Of a stretch of 64,000 nucleotides of DNA, positions 1-8,877 are shown piece by piece. Both the position numbers and the translations under genes were made by a program. The notes under the pieces are model-generated. The model had not been told where the DNA came from. It saw only the letters and a list, made by a program, of their open reading frames with translations, and ran no database searches. The stretch covers positions 1 to 64,000 of the forward strand of contig JALIHJ010000061.1 in the NCBI GenBank assembly GCA_022984795.1. The letters are read 5' to 3'. The number at the start of each line of letters is the position of its first letter. Positions within the stretch are counted from its first letter, which is position 1. This stretch comes from Fabrea salina. Its lineage: Eukaryota; Ciliophora; Heterotrichea; Heterotrichida; Fabreidae.

Positions 1-590
1 ACTTAACTAGAATTTATCTATTGTAAAATTTATATCCGACATGTAGTTTGAATTTTTCATTTTTAAGCGTGTTTTTAAGTCCTTGTGTTGGTCTTTAGAA
101 ACTTTTATGTTTGAAAAAGACTCAGACATCTATAGAGTTATCCAGTTTTTGGTCCCATAAGTTCGTGTTCAACTGCCTGGAAGAAGTTATTAACTGAATG
201 AATCAACAATTCAGTGAGTAACCAAGACCCAGAGTTCAGGAGGGTAGTCACTTTCGACTGTAGATATCTGAGTCTGTTCTAATCCACTAAAGAGCATAGT
301 GACTCTGAGCTCCTAAGGAATTAATCGAGTTAAGCTTTGGGTGTTTGATGCTTAATCATTAATCCCAAACTAAATTCTAAGTTGTAGAGTGCTTCTACTG
401 CTGTTCTAGAGCACTCCTACTTAAGACTGATCAGGTCGGTGTTTCCATGCCTTGGCTCAATGAATTCATAAGCGATAGCTAGACACTTCTTCGGTAACTA
501 AAGGATCTTAAACTAGCTAAAGTTCAACCTTCTGTGAGAACTAATTCTAGTTCCTTTAAATTTTTTGTCTTTTCTGGTACTGCCTGATAA
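1..590. other. Gene-free stretch at the left end
   Basis: All frames are stopped often on both strands, so no protein gene is supported. Two small inverted repeats are visible: TTTGGG at 336-341 with CCCAAA at 364-369, and GAGTGCT at 387-393 with AGCACTC at 410-416. I see no tRNA-like T-arm. It is the longest non-coding stretch in a window where gaps are usually under 100 nt. It may be decayed upstream sequence of the broken WD40 gene that follows, or an unrecognised RNA; neither can be shown from the sequence. Confidence 0.6.
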
Positions 591-1254
591 ATGGAACCTA
601 GGCTGATTGTTAGCGGAAGTGAAGATAAGACTGTTAGGATTTGGAGAGAACCAAAGAAACTATTCACCTTTAGAGAAGTGGGTAATCTAAGACCTATTCT
701 CGAGGTGTTTAAGTTCTTGAGTTCTGACGAGGTAATAGGAATTGCAAGAGTCAACAAGCAATTCTATGAAGCCTCCTTCCACTCAGAAATGCCGAAACCT
801 GGGTTCAGACAGACCAAGGTTCTTGAAGGCCATACTGCATGCGTTTGGTCAGTTGCTATGTCTCTGAAGAAAGGGATACTAGTGTCTGCTAGTGATGATT
901 CTACCGTTCGAGTGTGGAGTCTAGTTACTGGGCAAGTAGCCCAAGTACTTCAGGGACATAGTGGTTGGGCATGGTCTGTGGCCATTTCTAGTGATGGCGA
1001 GTGGATTGTGTCGGGGAGTGCAGACAAAACACTTAGAGTGTGGAGTCTAGCTTCTGGGCTAACCACTCTAGTACTCAATGGCCATAGTCATTATGTTAGG
1101 TCAGTGGCCATTTCTAGCAAGGACCAATACATCGTCTCTTGTAGTTGGGACAATACACTTAGGGTGTGGAGTCTAACTACTGGAGAAGTGGTTAGAGTCC
1201 TTATAGGCCATAGTGATTGTGTCGAATCAGTGGCCATTTCAAAGACAGACCAAT
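591..1254 (+). pseudogene. F-box/WD40-repeat protein, 5' part of an interrupted gene
   Basis: The frame opens with the second half of a WD blade (VSGSEDKTVRIW), then an F-box-like helix pair (about residues 37-60: NLRPILEVFKFLSSDEV), then at least three full WD40 blades with GH...WSVAIS...VRVWSL signatures repeated about every 123-126 nt. The last blade stops mid-strand at SKTDQLY, exactly where the hairpin at 1255 begins; the frame then runs only to a stop at 1302-1304. The missing downstream blades resume near 2272 in another frame. F-box/WD40 proteins are normally SCF ubiquitin-ligase receptors; this copy looks non-functional in this molecule. Confidence 0.75.
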
Positions 1255-1303
1255 TATATGGCGGGTGGGTGGGCCTTTTTTTTTTAAGGCCCACCGCCAT
1301 ATA
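1255..1303. repeat. Hairpin at the left edge of the insert
   Basis: The left arm TATATGGCGG (1255-1264) plus GTGGGCC is mirrored by GGCCCACCGCCATATA ending at 1303, with a 4-5 nt bulge and a T-rich loop. The perfect TATA ends on both arms and the location exactly at the junction suggest it belongs to the insertion event. No partner copy is seen at the right edge. Confidence 0.7.
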
Positions 1304-2271
1304 GGGGGTTGGGGTGTTAGGGGGGTAAAAATTCCCTAATGAAAATTAGTGGACTTTTATAGGGAGAAAGTGGGGGGAATTAATAGATAAGGGGTTGATA
1401 AGATGTCAGGGAGAGTAGGCCAGGCTGCTGAGCCCTTTCGGCGTCCATCTTTGAGCGGGAGCTTAAGTGCAGTAGACCCAACAGGTGGCAATTCTGACGA
1501 CCCCCAACCGCAACTTCAACAGACCCCAGGGGAGGAACCACCTACAGAGGGAGTTAACACCCCCAACATAGGGCTTTTGGGAGAGCGCAACTACGAAGCA
1601 GAGTCGGAAAGGAGTTACTCAGTGGGTGACAACGTAAGGCAGATTGAGGAGTTAGGGCCAATAAACTCGGCACTGCTGCAGCTAATGTTTGAGTGGGAGG
1701 AAGGCAACGAAATTGTGATCCCGACTCCAGAGCAAGAGATAGTGTGCAACTTCAGAATCTGGAACGTGCACGAAGTCCCAAGTAAGCTAGTGGAAGAACT
1801 CAACAAGCAGGTGCCTGACATAGTTTGTATGCAGGTAGACCAAGGAGAAGTCAAGAAGCTGGTTGAAGGCAGTGAGTGGCAATGTCTAGCAAGCCCGGAG
1901 ACTATACCCTTTATGCTGCTATCTCCAGAGTGGGCAGTGTCGGACTTTTTCTACGAAGGAGAGTCAGTGCAGGTGGCAAGGGTGTTTAACCACCGAATGA
2001 GTGTGTGGGTAGTTAACTTGGCACTCAACTCTCCTTACGCTGCACTCAAGAGGAAGCTTTGGGAGGACCTTCCACTCAAGCACAGCGAGCAACTGAAAAC
2101 CCAACTCCCTAAAGTCCTGCAGTGTTGTTTGGAAGACTTTGTGATTGTGACTGGAAATTTAGAGTGCTTAGAAGGAGATATGCACTTCCACTGGGTCAAG
2201 TCCTTTGCAGAGCAGCATAACCTGTGCGACTTCGCCACTACAGCTAGGTTCGAAGAACATAAAAAGGTGAA
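1255..2271 (+). other. About 1-kb insert splitting the WD40 gene
   Basis: WD40 coding sequence stops at about 1254 and resumes at about 2272. Between them lies sequence of different texture: a hairpin, G-runs (about 1304-1325), a short AT-rich stretch and a reading frame with visibly higher G+C than its neighbours. No target-site duplication is evident. Compared with the preceding blades, about 11 codons of host sequence are missing at the junction, which points to replacement or repair-type joining rather than clean transposition. A retained internal eliminated segment or a captured fragment are alternatives. The exact right edge is uncertain by about 10 nt. Confidence 0.6.
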
Positions 2272-2320
2272 ACCATTAGAGTGTGGAGTCTCACTTCTGG
2301 AGAAACTACTCAAGTACTAG
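1403..2320 (+). CDS. Degenerate EEP-fold reading frame carried by the insert
   Basis: 305 residues. The first 60 or so are Pro/Gln/Gly-rich and disordered. From about residue 115 the pattern of an endonuclease/exonuclease/phosphatase domain appears: FRIWNV (117-122), PDIVCMQV (138-145), VVNLALN (203-209), VIVTGNLE (247-254). Against the canonical LQE, NTHxD and GDFN motifs, the metal-binding and catalytic residues are replaced (E to V, H to A or L, D to N, N to E). The domain lacks its last SDH motif because the frame runs across the right junction at about residue 290 and ends in out-of-frame WD40 sequence. It is thus 3' truncated and probably inactive. A non-LTR-retroelement endonuclease fragment or a captured host EEP gene are both possible; no reverse transcriptase is present. 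Confidence 0.45.
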   Translation: MSGRVGQAAEPFRRPSLSGSLSAVDPTGGNSDDPQPQLQQTPGEEPPTEGVNTPNIGLLGERNYEAESERSYSVGDNVRQIEELGPINSALLQLMFEWEEGNEIVIPTPEQEIVCNFRIWNVHEVPSKLVEELNKQVPDIVCMQVDQGEVKKLVEGSEWQCLASPETIPFMLLSPEWAVSDFFYEGESVQVARVFNHRMSVWVVNLALNSPYAALKRKLWEDLPLKHSEQLKTQLPKVLQCCLEDFVIVTGNLECLEGDMHFHWVKSFAEQHNLCDFATTARFEEHKKVKPLECGVSLLEKLLKY

Positions 2321-2469
2321 AAGGACACACTGGATGGGTACTTTCAGTCAATATAGCAAGTGATGACAAGTACTTGGTGTCTGGAGGTGGCACTAGAGAC
2401 AATTCAGTGAGAGTTTGGGACCTCTCTACAGGCCATACTCATAATGTATGGTCAGTCAACTTAATTTAA
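2272..2469 (+). pseudogene. WD40-repeat protein, 3' part of the interrupted gene
   Basis: Coding similarity resumes at TIRVWSLTSGE and gives one clear blade (VLEGHTGWVLSVNIASDDKYLVSG...NSVRVWDLSTG). The next blade is damaged: STG is followed directly by HTHNVWSVNLI, so the QVVRVLxG segment expected in front of GH is absent, and a stop follows at 2467-2469. Its frame differs from that of the 5' part, and no ATG of its own precedes the blade. It is best read as the decayed tail of the gene that starts at 591. Confidence 0.7.
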
Positions 2470-2476
2470 TTCTCGA

Positions 2477-2710
2477 TTAACTTGCTGAATCTAGCTTCTG
2501 AGTAAGTTTCTTTTGGTTCTGCATGAACCTTCCTTTGGTAGTTTTCTTCTGAGCAGCAATTCCGTCCAGTTCCACTTGTATCTGCTGGAGTTCTTTTATG
2601 AGTTCTTCGTAATTGCTAGTTCTTGCTTGGACTTCTTCTAAAGAAGCCCTAAGTTCTCTTTTTTGCTTCACATTTCGCTCTACGCGACGGGATTGGTTAA
2701 GGGAATGCAT
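2477..2710 (-). CDS. Small coiled-coil protein
   Basis: 77 residues, highly charged, rich in Lys/Gln/Glu and predicted by eye to be one long helix (heptad-like run from about residue 12 to 70, including YEELIKELQQIQVELDGI). No catalytic or metal-binding motif and no family I can name. It starts 6 nt downstream of the RPL13A stop on the same strand, with no intron signature between them, so it is treated as a separate gene and not an RPL13A tail. The ATG sits in a TAAATATG context typical of this window. Confidence 0.6.
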   Translation of the reverse strand: MHSLNQSRRVERNVKQKRELRASLEEVQARTSNYEELIKELQQIQVELDGIAAQKKTTKGRFMQNQKKLTQKLDSAS

Positions 2711-2716
2711 ATTTAG

Positions 2717-3322
2717 TTAGTGACCGAGTTCCTTGAGAGTTTCCAGAACAGGACCCAAAGCACTGCCTTTAAGTCTTTCTTCGACTTCTTCTTTCTGTTT
2801 TTGATCGTCAAGTTTCTTCTGGTACCAAGCTTCGCTTCTTTCCTTGCGCTCTTTTTCTAGCCGTTCAATCACAGCCTTCTTCTTCCAGCCAACTTTTTGT
2901 GCAAGTTCACCAAGCACTGTAAACTTCCTGCCAGGCTGAAGGCGGGCTACGCGCAAAGCGTCTGGCACTACCATTTTCTTCTTTGTGTCGTAAGGATGAG
3001 GCACTCCGTCAAATACTGAAAGTCTGGCCAATGCAGCTTCGCCACGGGCTGTTTTGCGGGGAACCATACCTCTCACTGCTTTGAAAAACATCATTGAAGG
3101 AGAGCGCTGGTGGAAGGGTCCTTTTTTGGGTTGGGTGTTTTTACGCTTGCGTAGGTAGTTCATGAAGTTAATGCGATTCCTAAAGATATGGCCTGAAATG
3201 TTCAGCTCTTCGCAACGGACTACTGTGATTTTTTGTCCTGCCAAGAGTTCTTTGGCTACTATGGAGGCCAATCTTCCTAGTAAGTGTCCTCTGCCGTCCA
3301 CCACAATCTCTTTCTTGAACAT
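2717..3322 (-). CDS. RPL13A: 60S ribosomal protein L13a (uL13)
   Basis: 201 residues, the usual eukaryotic size. It contributes to the large ribosomal subunit near the exit side. The uL13 signature is clear: [13 protein letters not shown] near the N-terminus, [19 protein letters not shown], then [15 protein letters not shown] and the conserved GVPHPYD stretch at about residues 132-138. The C-terminus is the eukaryote-specific charged helix ([27 protein letters not shown]). The start codon lies in ATATAAATATG, giving an AT-rich box directly against the ATG. Neighbouring genes are unrelated. Confidence 0.96.
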   Translation of the reverse strand: MFKKEIVVDGRGHLLGRLASIVAKELLAGQKITVVRCEELNISGHIFRNRINFMNYLRKRKNTQPKKGPFHQRSPSMMFFKAVRGMVPRKTARGEAALARLSVFDGVPHPYDTKKKMVVPDALRVARLQPGRKFTVLGELAQKVGWKKKAVIERLEKERKERSEAWYQKKLDDQKQKEEVEERLKGSALGPVLETLKELGH

Positions 3323-3397
3323 ATTTATATATTGCTTTTGGCCTTCACCAGGACTTTTAGCGACCAGAGCATATCACTTAGATTAAATTTAGATTAC

Positions 3398-6300
3398 TTA
3401 GTTTCTTCCTTGTTTCTTTTTCCTTTCGAGTTCTTCTTGCATAGGGATTAAGTACCCCACTGCTTTCATTACTTCGATTCTTTTTTCTTCTTTTCTCAAG
3501 AAAGGAAGGTACACCAAGAAGAACAACAGCATCGAAGTCACTCCGTAGGCTATTGTGAACACCATCATTCCTTGCAGCTCTTTTTCAATCAGGTTGTCTG
3601 ACTCTGAGTTAGCTATTTCGAATGTTAGTTCAGTTTGGTTCCTGATTTCTTTGTTGTAGTTGTGGAGAGTTACGAAGTGCTCTAGTTGCTCTATTCCTGA
3701 AATAGCTACTGAGTTGGAGTAGCTTTCTAGTATTGACAAGTAAGCACTGTAAAGTCCTTTTTTGAGCTTAGGTACTTCTTCTGGTTGGATTGTTTCAAAC
3801 AGTCTGGTTTTTGTTTGCTCGCCTATTTGGTCTTTGATGTTTTTTTGGTGCACTAAACTCAAGCGGTCCTTAACCTTTGAGCAAACTTTCAGGTACTCTT
3901 CTACAGGATACTCAAACAGAAATGCGTTTTGTATGTTGTCAGTAATCCCAAAAGGTGTAGAACAAAAAGCAGCCTCAAGTGCCCAAAAGTGAGTTTCCAT
4001 TAGGTAACTTTGAAGGTTTTTATAGTATTGCATGTACAAAGGTCTGCTTTCCAGATAATACTTGCACTGATCATAGAACACAAAGTAAGTCAAAAAGTAA
4101 AAAATGCCAGATAGTCCTACAAAAACTAGCAGTCTTGCTACATAACTCTTCAAAAGGCCTAGGTTCACCTCACTAAACTTCCTTTTTTTTGCATGGATGC
4201 TTTGACCTTCATCTATGTTAAGATCAATCTCACCGTGGATGTCTGAAAGTCTGAGAATAGCAGTTTGTCTCAGTTCGTAGTATACGTTCATACTCAGTTT
4301 CCGCATTTCACGCCAGTAGGTGTTCAGCTTTCTGTTGATTTCAAGACTGCTTCCTGCTAGTATGCAAAAACATACCGAAAGTAGAATAGTTACTACTATC
4401 AGCAAAGTGTTCATAAATGAGTTAAGGTCTCCAACAAAGTCCACATCACACTGTATAAACCCATTTAGGGCTTCGTCTACTTTGTGGAACATGGGACCTG
4501 CTCCGTTAGTTACCACAAAGAAAAGGTTATTGTAGTACTTAGTTGTTCCAAAAGTTGAGTTGCTTAAGCTCCTAGCTTGCTGGACAAACATAGAAGTAGC
4601 ATCTATTAGGTTCATGAACCTGAGTTGGGGAGTGTAGTAGTTCCCCCAAACAGGGACTGAATTTTCTAAGTAAATCTTTGAAGTGGGGCACTCTCTTAGT
4701 TTATCTTCAAAATCTATTTTCATTAGTTCGTTCAAATCATTTGCATATGAAAATATAATTTCATTCAATGAATTTACTGCTAATGGGAGTTTGAGTTTGG
4801 TGTAGATGTCAATCCCTCTAGCGTACGAAGCAGTTTCTATGATCTTTATTTTGAGGTCATTGAAGCTATTCACGCCTTCGAAGCTTTTAGCCCTGTTTAC
4901 TGCTTCTGCAGTGTAAAAAATCATCAGACTATAAGTTGCAAGAACTGATACAATGGAAAAAAACAAAACCCACTTAAACACAGACAAAGATCTCTTGATC
5001 CTTGTGTAGAGCTTTTCGGCAGGCCGAGTTCTAGAGAAAACTTTATTTGAATTTGAAGAGCTAGAAAAACTTGACCCTTTTTGAGAATCAAATAGGTTTT
5101 CTTGTAGTTGTGACTCTGACTGGTGGTGATAAGATCCAACTGTGAATAAAGGTCCTGGCTCGCTTTCATCAAATTTGACTGTGCTTCTTTGTTGCTCAAC
5201 CACATCCATAAAAGACACAGAGTGCATCTCTAGACTTGAGTCTGGCTTTCTTAGGTTCATGTCGACAGACTCTAAAACATCAATTTTGCTAAGAGCTTTC
5301 ACTTCTTCTTTTTCTGATATTACCCAGACAAACTTCATTTTAGAACTTCCAACAGGCACTTCTTTGCTGATGATAGCTAGTCTTTTTCCATTTACCTTCA
5401 AGAAATGGGCTTTGCTTGGGTCTAGTATTGATTCGAAGTCGGGGAACATGCTGGATATGCTTAGGCCTTGGATGTCAGTATCGTAGCCTAGTTTTGTAGC
5501 GAAGTTTTCGCTGTGGCTGTTTATGATGCCTGTTTCTGAAACTATAGCTACTTCTCTTTCGGAATTCATTTCTCTGAACAGGAAACTAAGAATTGGGTAA
5601 CTTTCGAGGGAAATGGCTTTGGAGTACATGGTTATTTCTACCAGGTAGCCTTTGTGGTTCAGAATTGCAAAGTTTTCAGGGAACCTCAGTTTGGGTTGTT
5701 CTGAGTACAGAAGGAACCTTTCTAAGACCTGGTTGTGGAAGGATTCGTAGGGAGGAGGAATCAGTGACTTGAAGTCTGAGCCAAGCATAGTGTCCACTGA
5801 GGTTTCTAGGATGCTGGCTGCTTTGGTGTTGGCGTATATAACAACTCCTAGGTTCTCTGGGTCTGCTGAGATCAGTAAGAGTCCGTTGTCTTTGTCGAAG
5901 AACTTGAGTTTGGAGGAGTACTTGTTGTTTGCACTGTTGTAAGAACTGATTAGTTCTGCCAGTCGAGTGAGTCTGAGGGCTTTTTCGTTGTCAAAGAGGA
6001 TGTCGTTCAGGAAAGACCCGTAGATGTTGCAGACGTCTGGGTTGCTTTTGTTCTGTTCTATCAGTTTTTCAGCAGTTTTCTGGATTTTGCGGATTAGTTT
6101 GTCGACGCTTTTGCTGAGGTTGCGCAGTACTTGGATTTTGGGGTGTGAAGAAGTGAGTTCGCTCCAGAAGTTGATTAGTTGGTGGCAGAGAGCGTTGTCT
6201 CTGTCAGTGACTTTGGAGAGTTTCCAGAGGTACTTGATGTACTCAAGGTCTTCGAAGGTTTTCTTTCCAAAGGCTTGTCTGCAACAGAACTCTTGATACT

Positions 6301-7636
6301 CAGTTTCTAGGTCGCTTTCTTTGCCAATGCACTTCCAAACCTTCAGTCGAGCCAGTCTTTCGTTTTTGAATGCGTAAAGACACAAGTTAGTTTCCCACAC
6401 GTAGAGTTTCTTTTTGTGTCTGAAAGTTGCTTTGTCAAAGCACCTTCCAAAGACTCTAATGAGTTCACTGCGTTGCTCAACAGGGTTGTTAATCAGATAC
6501 TTCCTTATGTAGAGTTCAAAGGTTTCAAGAGACTCTGCTTTGTGGAACTTGCTCTGAATCGAAGCCTCTATCGAGGAGTACCTGTGCTCAAACAGAGTTT
6601 TGAGTGGAACCAAACAAAGCGGAACCACAAAACAAGTCAGCAACACAGTCAAGAAAGCGTTGTCTTGCCAGTAACTCACCACAAAAACCAGTGCTTCCAA
6701 ACCAAGCACCAAAAAACCAGCACACCGCACACAGTTAGTGAAGAATGAGTAGTAGGGCAGGTTCTGCAGGTACTGAACAGCCATGTAGAGTGCAACTACT
6801 GCAACTAAGTTAAGGTGCAAGTAAGGCCTTTCTTCCAAAAGCAACAACTTAGACCCCGAAATCCCAACTACCAACAGTCCTTCCCGAACTCTGTACTTCG
6901 AAGTGCACACTGCAGTTAAGTCTTGCCCAGACAAAGAGTGCCTCATCTCCGAAGTAAAGGTGTGGAAACAAGTGTACAGCCCCAACACCAAAACCAAGTT
7001 CACAGCCAACAACAACCCGTGGTACTCTTTAAGTTCAAAGTCAAAAGTAGTGTACTCAGAAATGTCCACTCTTTTAGTGACTGAGTGACTCAAACCTATA
7101 ACACTGAAACTCACTGCTGGAATAAAACCCACCCCTGCTATGAACTCCAGGGCCTTCGTCAGAGCAAACTTAAAGATGGTGGGAACACTCTTCTTGAAGT
7201 GAACTAAAAGCCCAGTAATGCCCAAACCCACAGTGGTGGAAAAAGTCAACCACAAACTAAAAGATATCCAGAAGTAAGCTGAAGACAAGTAAACCACCAA
7301 CACGTCAAAGTTGACTGTCCGCAAAGCCACCCAAAAGGCAGAGTAAGACTCCCAGCCCTTCATTCCGTAGTCTTCATACCACAGAAAACTCATCATCTGA
7401 AGCGTAAATATAGCGTTTCCTAGCAGGATTTTCAACTTTTGAGTTCCAAAGCTATTCTTGAATTTGTTCTTTGTGGTAGAGAGCGAAAAAAACAGTCTAA
7501 AAATAGGGTTCTTAAGTTTGCTTAAAACCCTCCGAAAGTAGGACGTCTTTCGTTTAATAGATAACAACTTAACCAAAAAAGAAGTATTGCTCGTGCCTTT
7601 ATCCGAAGTCAGCGAATTCATTATATTTATAGCCAT
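3398..7636 (-). CDS. Large polytopic membrane protein with PAS domain, tmcB/tmcC type
   Basis: 1412 residues. The first about 370 hold many hydrophobic spans (about 70-150, 160-225 and on to 370). A cytosolic helical part follows, then a PAS-type sensor domain at about 590-700 (LLISADPENLGVVIYANTKAASIL, later FPENFAILNHKGY), a linker, and four more spans in the C-terminal half (such as VLFFSIVSVLATYSLMIF and MMVFTIAYGVTSMLLFFLVY). This layout is the large ciliate family often named after Dictyostelium tiny macrocysts proteins; its role is unproven, probably membrane sensing. Met6 (7621), preceded by TATAAATATA, is an equally good start. Confidence 0.8.
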   Translation of the reverse strand: MAINIMNSLTSDKGTSNTSFLVKLLSIKRKTSYFRRVLSKLKNPIFRLFFSLSTTKNKFKNSFGTQKLKILLGNAIFTLQMMSFLWYEDYGMKGWESYSAFWVALRTVNFDVLVVYLSSAYFWISFSLWLTFSTTVGLGITGLLVHFKKSVPTIFKFALTKALEFIAGVGFIPAVSFSVIGLSHSVTKRVDISEYTTFDFELKEYHGLLLAVNLVLVLGLYTCFHTFTSEMRHSLSGQDLTAVCTSKYRVREGLLVVGISGSKLLLLEERPYLHLNLVAVVALYMAVQYLQNLPYYSFFTNCVRCAGFLVLGLEALVFVVSYWQDNAFLTVLLTCFVVPLCLVPLKTLFEHRYSSIEASIQSKFHKAESLETFELYIRKYLINNPVEQRSELIRVFGRCFDKATFRHKKKLYVWETNLCLYAFKNERLARLKVWKCIGKESDLETEYQEFCCRQAFGKKTFEDLEYIKYLWKLSKVTDRDNALCHQLINFWSELTSSHPKIQVLRNLSKSVDKLIRKIQKTAEKLIEQNKSNPDVCNIYGSFLNDILFDNEKALRLTRLAELISSYNSANNKYSSKLKFFDKDNGLLLISADPENLGVVIYANTKAASILETSVDTMLGSDFKSLIPPPYESFHNQVLERFLLYSEQPKLRFPENFAILNHKGYLVEITMYSKAISLESYPILSFLFREMNSEREVAIVSETGIINSHSENFATKLGYDTDIQGLSISSMFPDFESILDPSKAHFLKVNGKRLAIISKEVPVGSSKMKFVWVISEKEEVKALSKIDVLESVDMNLRKPDSSLEMHSVSFMDVVEQQRSTVKFDESEPGPLFTVGSYHHQSESQLQENLFDSQKGSSFSSSSNSNKVFSRTRPAEKLYTRIKRSLSVFKWVLFFSIVSVLATYSLMIFYTAEAVNRAKSFEGVNSFNDLKIKIIETASYARGIDIYTKLKLPLAVNSLNEIIFSYANDLNELMKIDFEDKLRECPTSKIYLENSVPVWGNYYTPQLRFMNLIDATSMFVQQARSLSNSTFGTTKYYNNLFFVVTNGAGPMFHKVDEALNGFIQCDVDFVGDLNSFMNTLLIVVTILLSVCFCILAGSSLEINRKLNTYWREMRKLSMNVYYELRQTAILRLSDIHGEIDLNIDEGQSIHAKKRKFSEVNLGLLKSYVARLLVFVGLSGIFYFLTYFVFYDQCKYYLESRPLYMQYYKNLQSYLMETHFWALEAAFCSTPFGITDNIQNAFLFEYPVEEYLKVCSKVKDRLSLVHQKNIKDQIGEQTKTRLFETIQPEEVPKLKKGLYSAYLSILESYSNSVAISGIEQLEHFVTLHNYNKEIRNQTELTFEIANSESDNLIEKELQGMMVFTIAYGVTSMLLFFLVYLPFLRKEEKRIEVMKAVGYLIPMQEELERKKKQGRN

Positions 7637-7734
7637 TCTTAGCTGAATTTTACTAGAATTTTTCTTAGTTGCTGAATTTAAATTACAGCGACAAACTATG
7701 TAATCGCGCTACTAAAGTATAGTTAATTAAATCT

Positions 7735-8832
7735 TTAAGCATGAATTTGAGCGATTTCAGCATTACAGAAAGAACACCTGTGCACTAAAGCTTTGTGCTT
7801 GTGCAGCCAAGTAGGAAGACAGCAACAAAAAACAAACTCAAGCTTAGAAAAAGAAGTTCTTGTGGAATCTTTTTCAAGACAAACCTTTGTCACGACTTCT
7901 TTGGAGCACTCAGTGCAGTAAGCCACAGTAGGGAAGTCGCCAAATTCAGGAACTAATGAATGCAATGCACCAGAAGCTTTGACTTCTTGTTCATACTCAA
8001 ACAACTCCCTTTCTGTGAAGAAGTTAGGAGTTTCTTCACAGTTATCGTGCAGACCCTGTGTAGTAACTGTAGCGGCAGTAGTGGTGTATACTCCTCTTTT
8101 CTCTTCTTCAGGAATGAGCTTCTCTATATGCACAGAACACTCTGCTAGTTTGCGTTTGTTTGTGAAGCTTTCCGAACTAGTGAAGACAGTAGAAAGCCTC
8201 TCGTTAATTCTGGGTTCTGCAATGGAATTAGGAGCAGTTGCAGTTGTAGCCATGCTGCCGGAACCCTTGCTTTCTTCTACTTCTAAACTGTCTGCACTGA
8301 ATTGCTGTTTTTTCTCTTCTTCGCCTAAAACAACAGAGTCAGGATCAAAAATGATTTTTTCGTTGTTTTCTTCTTCGTTGAAAGAGACTGTCTTTTTGTG
8401 GGTGGATTTGGAATTCTTAATGTTGGACCTAGGTCTGGAGCTCTCGCGCAGGTTCTCTAGAATAGAATTGATGTTAGAGAGTCCAGATGGAACACTGAGT
8501 TCTCTTTCTTTAGGAGGGGTCTTGCTGTGGAAGAATACTGGCAAAAGTATCTGGCGCGGCCTAGACTCTCCGGGCTTTTTTTGGGTGAACTGAAGCAACT
8601 TGCTGTGAGGGCGAGGCATTTCTAAGGAGTCGCTGCACAGGTCTTTTATTATACTCGAAGAAAACCCTTCTTCTGGAATCTGGTTTGGATCTTGGGTTGG
8701 GGAAAGCTTTCTTTCAGAGAGTTGTGGTTTTGGTTGTCCTGATGAAATAGGGGAAGAACTCATTCTGGAGGGCTCAGAGGACACACTTGAACGCAAACTA
8801 CGTTTGGCCGGCGGTGTTAAGGCGGGTTCCAT
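7735..8832 (-). CDS. LITAF-domain protein with long disordered N-terminus
   Basis: 365 residues. Residues 1-300 are low-complexity Ser/Pro/Glu-rich with no fold visible. The C-terminal 60 residues form a LITAF-like zinc domain: CTEC at 306-309, a hydrophobic/Cys-rich insertion (FVFCCCLPTWLHKHK) and a second knuckle HRCSFC at 351-356. In known LITAF proteins the two knuckles close over one zinc and the middle segment dips into late-endosomal or lysosomal membranes. The middle here is shorter and less hydrophobic than in animals. The long N-terminus is unusual for the family, most members being 100-200 residues. Confidence 0.75.
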   Translation of the reverse strand: MEPALTPPAKRSLRSSVSSEPSRMSSSPISSGQPKPQLSERKLSPTQDPNQIPEEGFSSSIIKDLCSDSLEMPRPHSKLLQFTQKKPGESRPRQILLPVFFHSKTPPKERELSVPSGLSNINSILENLRESSRPRSNIKNSKSTHKKTVSFNEEENNEKIIFDPDSVVLGEEEKKQQFSADSLEVEESKGSGSMATTATAPNSIAEPRINERLSTVFTSSESFTNKRKLAECSVHIEKLIPEEEKRGVYTTTAATVTTQGLHDNCEETPNFFTERELFEYEQEVKASGALHSLVPEFGDFPTVAYCTECSKEVVTKVCLEKDSTRTSFSKLEFVFCCCLPTWLHKHKALVHRCSFCNAEIAQIHA

Positions 8833-8877
8833 TATGTATAATATTGTTTGAACCTACTGCACGTTAAGCACTTTACA

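Noticed and set aside
218-232. Intron-like 15-mer GTAACCAAGACCCAG in the gene-free left end
   Set aside because: It fits the consensus, but joining its flanks gives only a 16-codon frame before a stop, so no exon is supported.
1315-1322. Single TGTTAGGG, which resembles heterotrich telomeric units
   Set aside because: Only one copy within a G-rich stretch; no tandem array, so it is not a telomere.
1403-2320. A complete LINE or other mobile element
   Set aside because: Only a degenerate EEP domain is present, with no reverse transcriptase, poly-A tail or target duplication.
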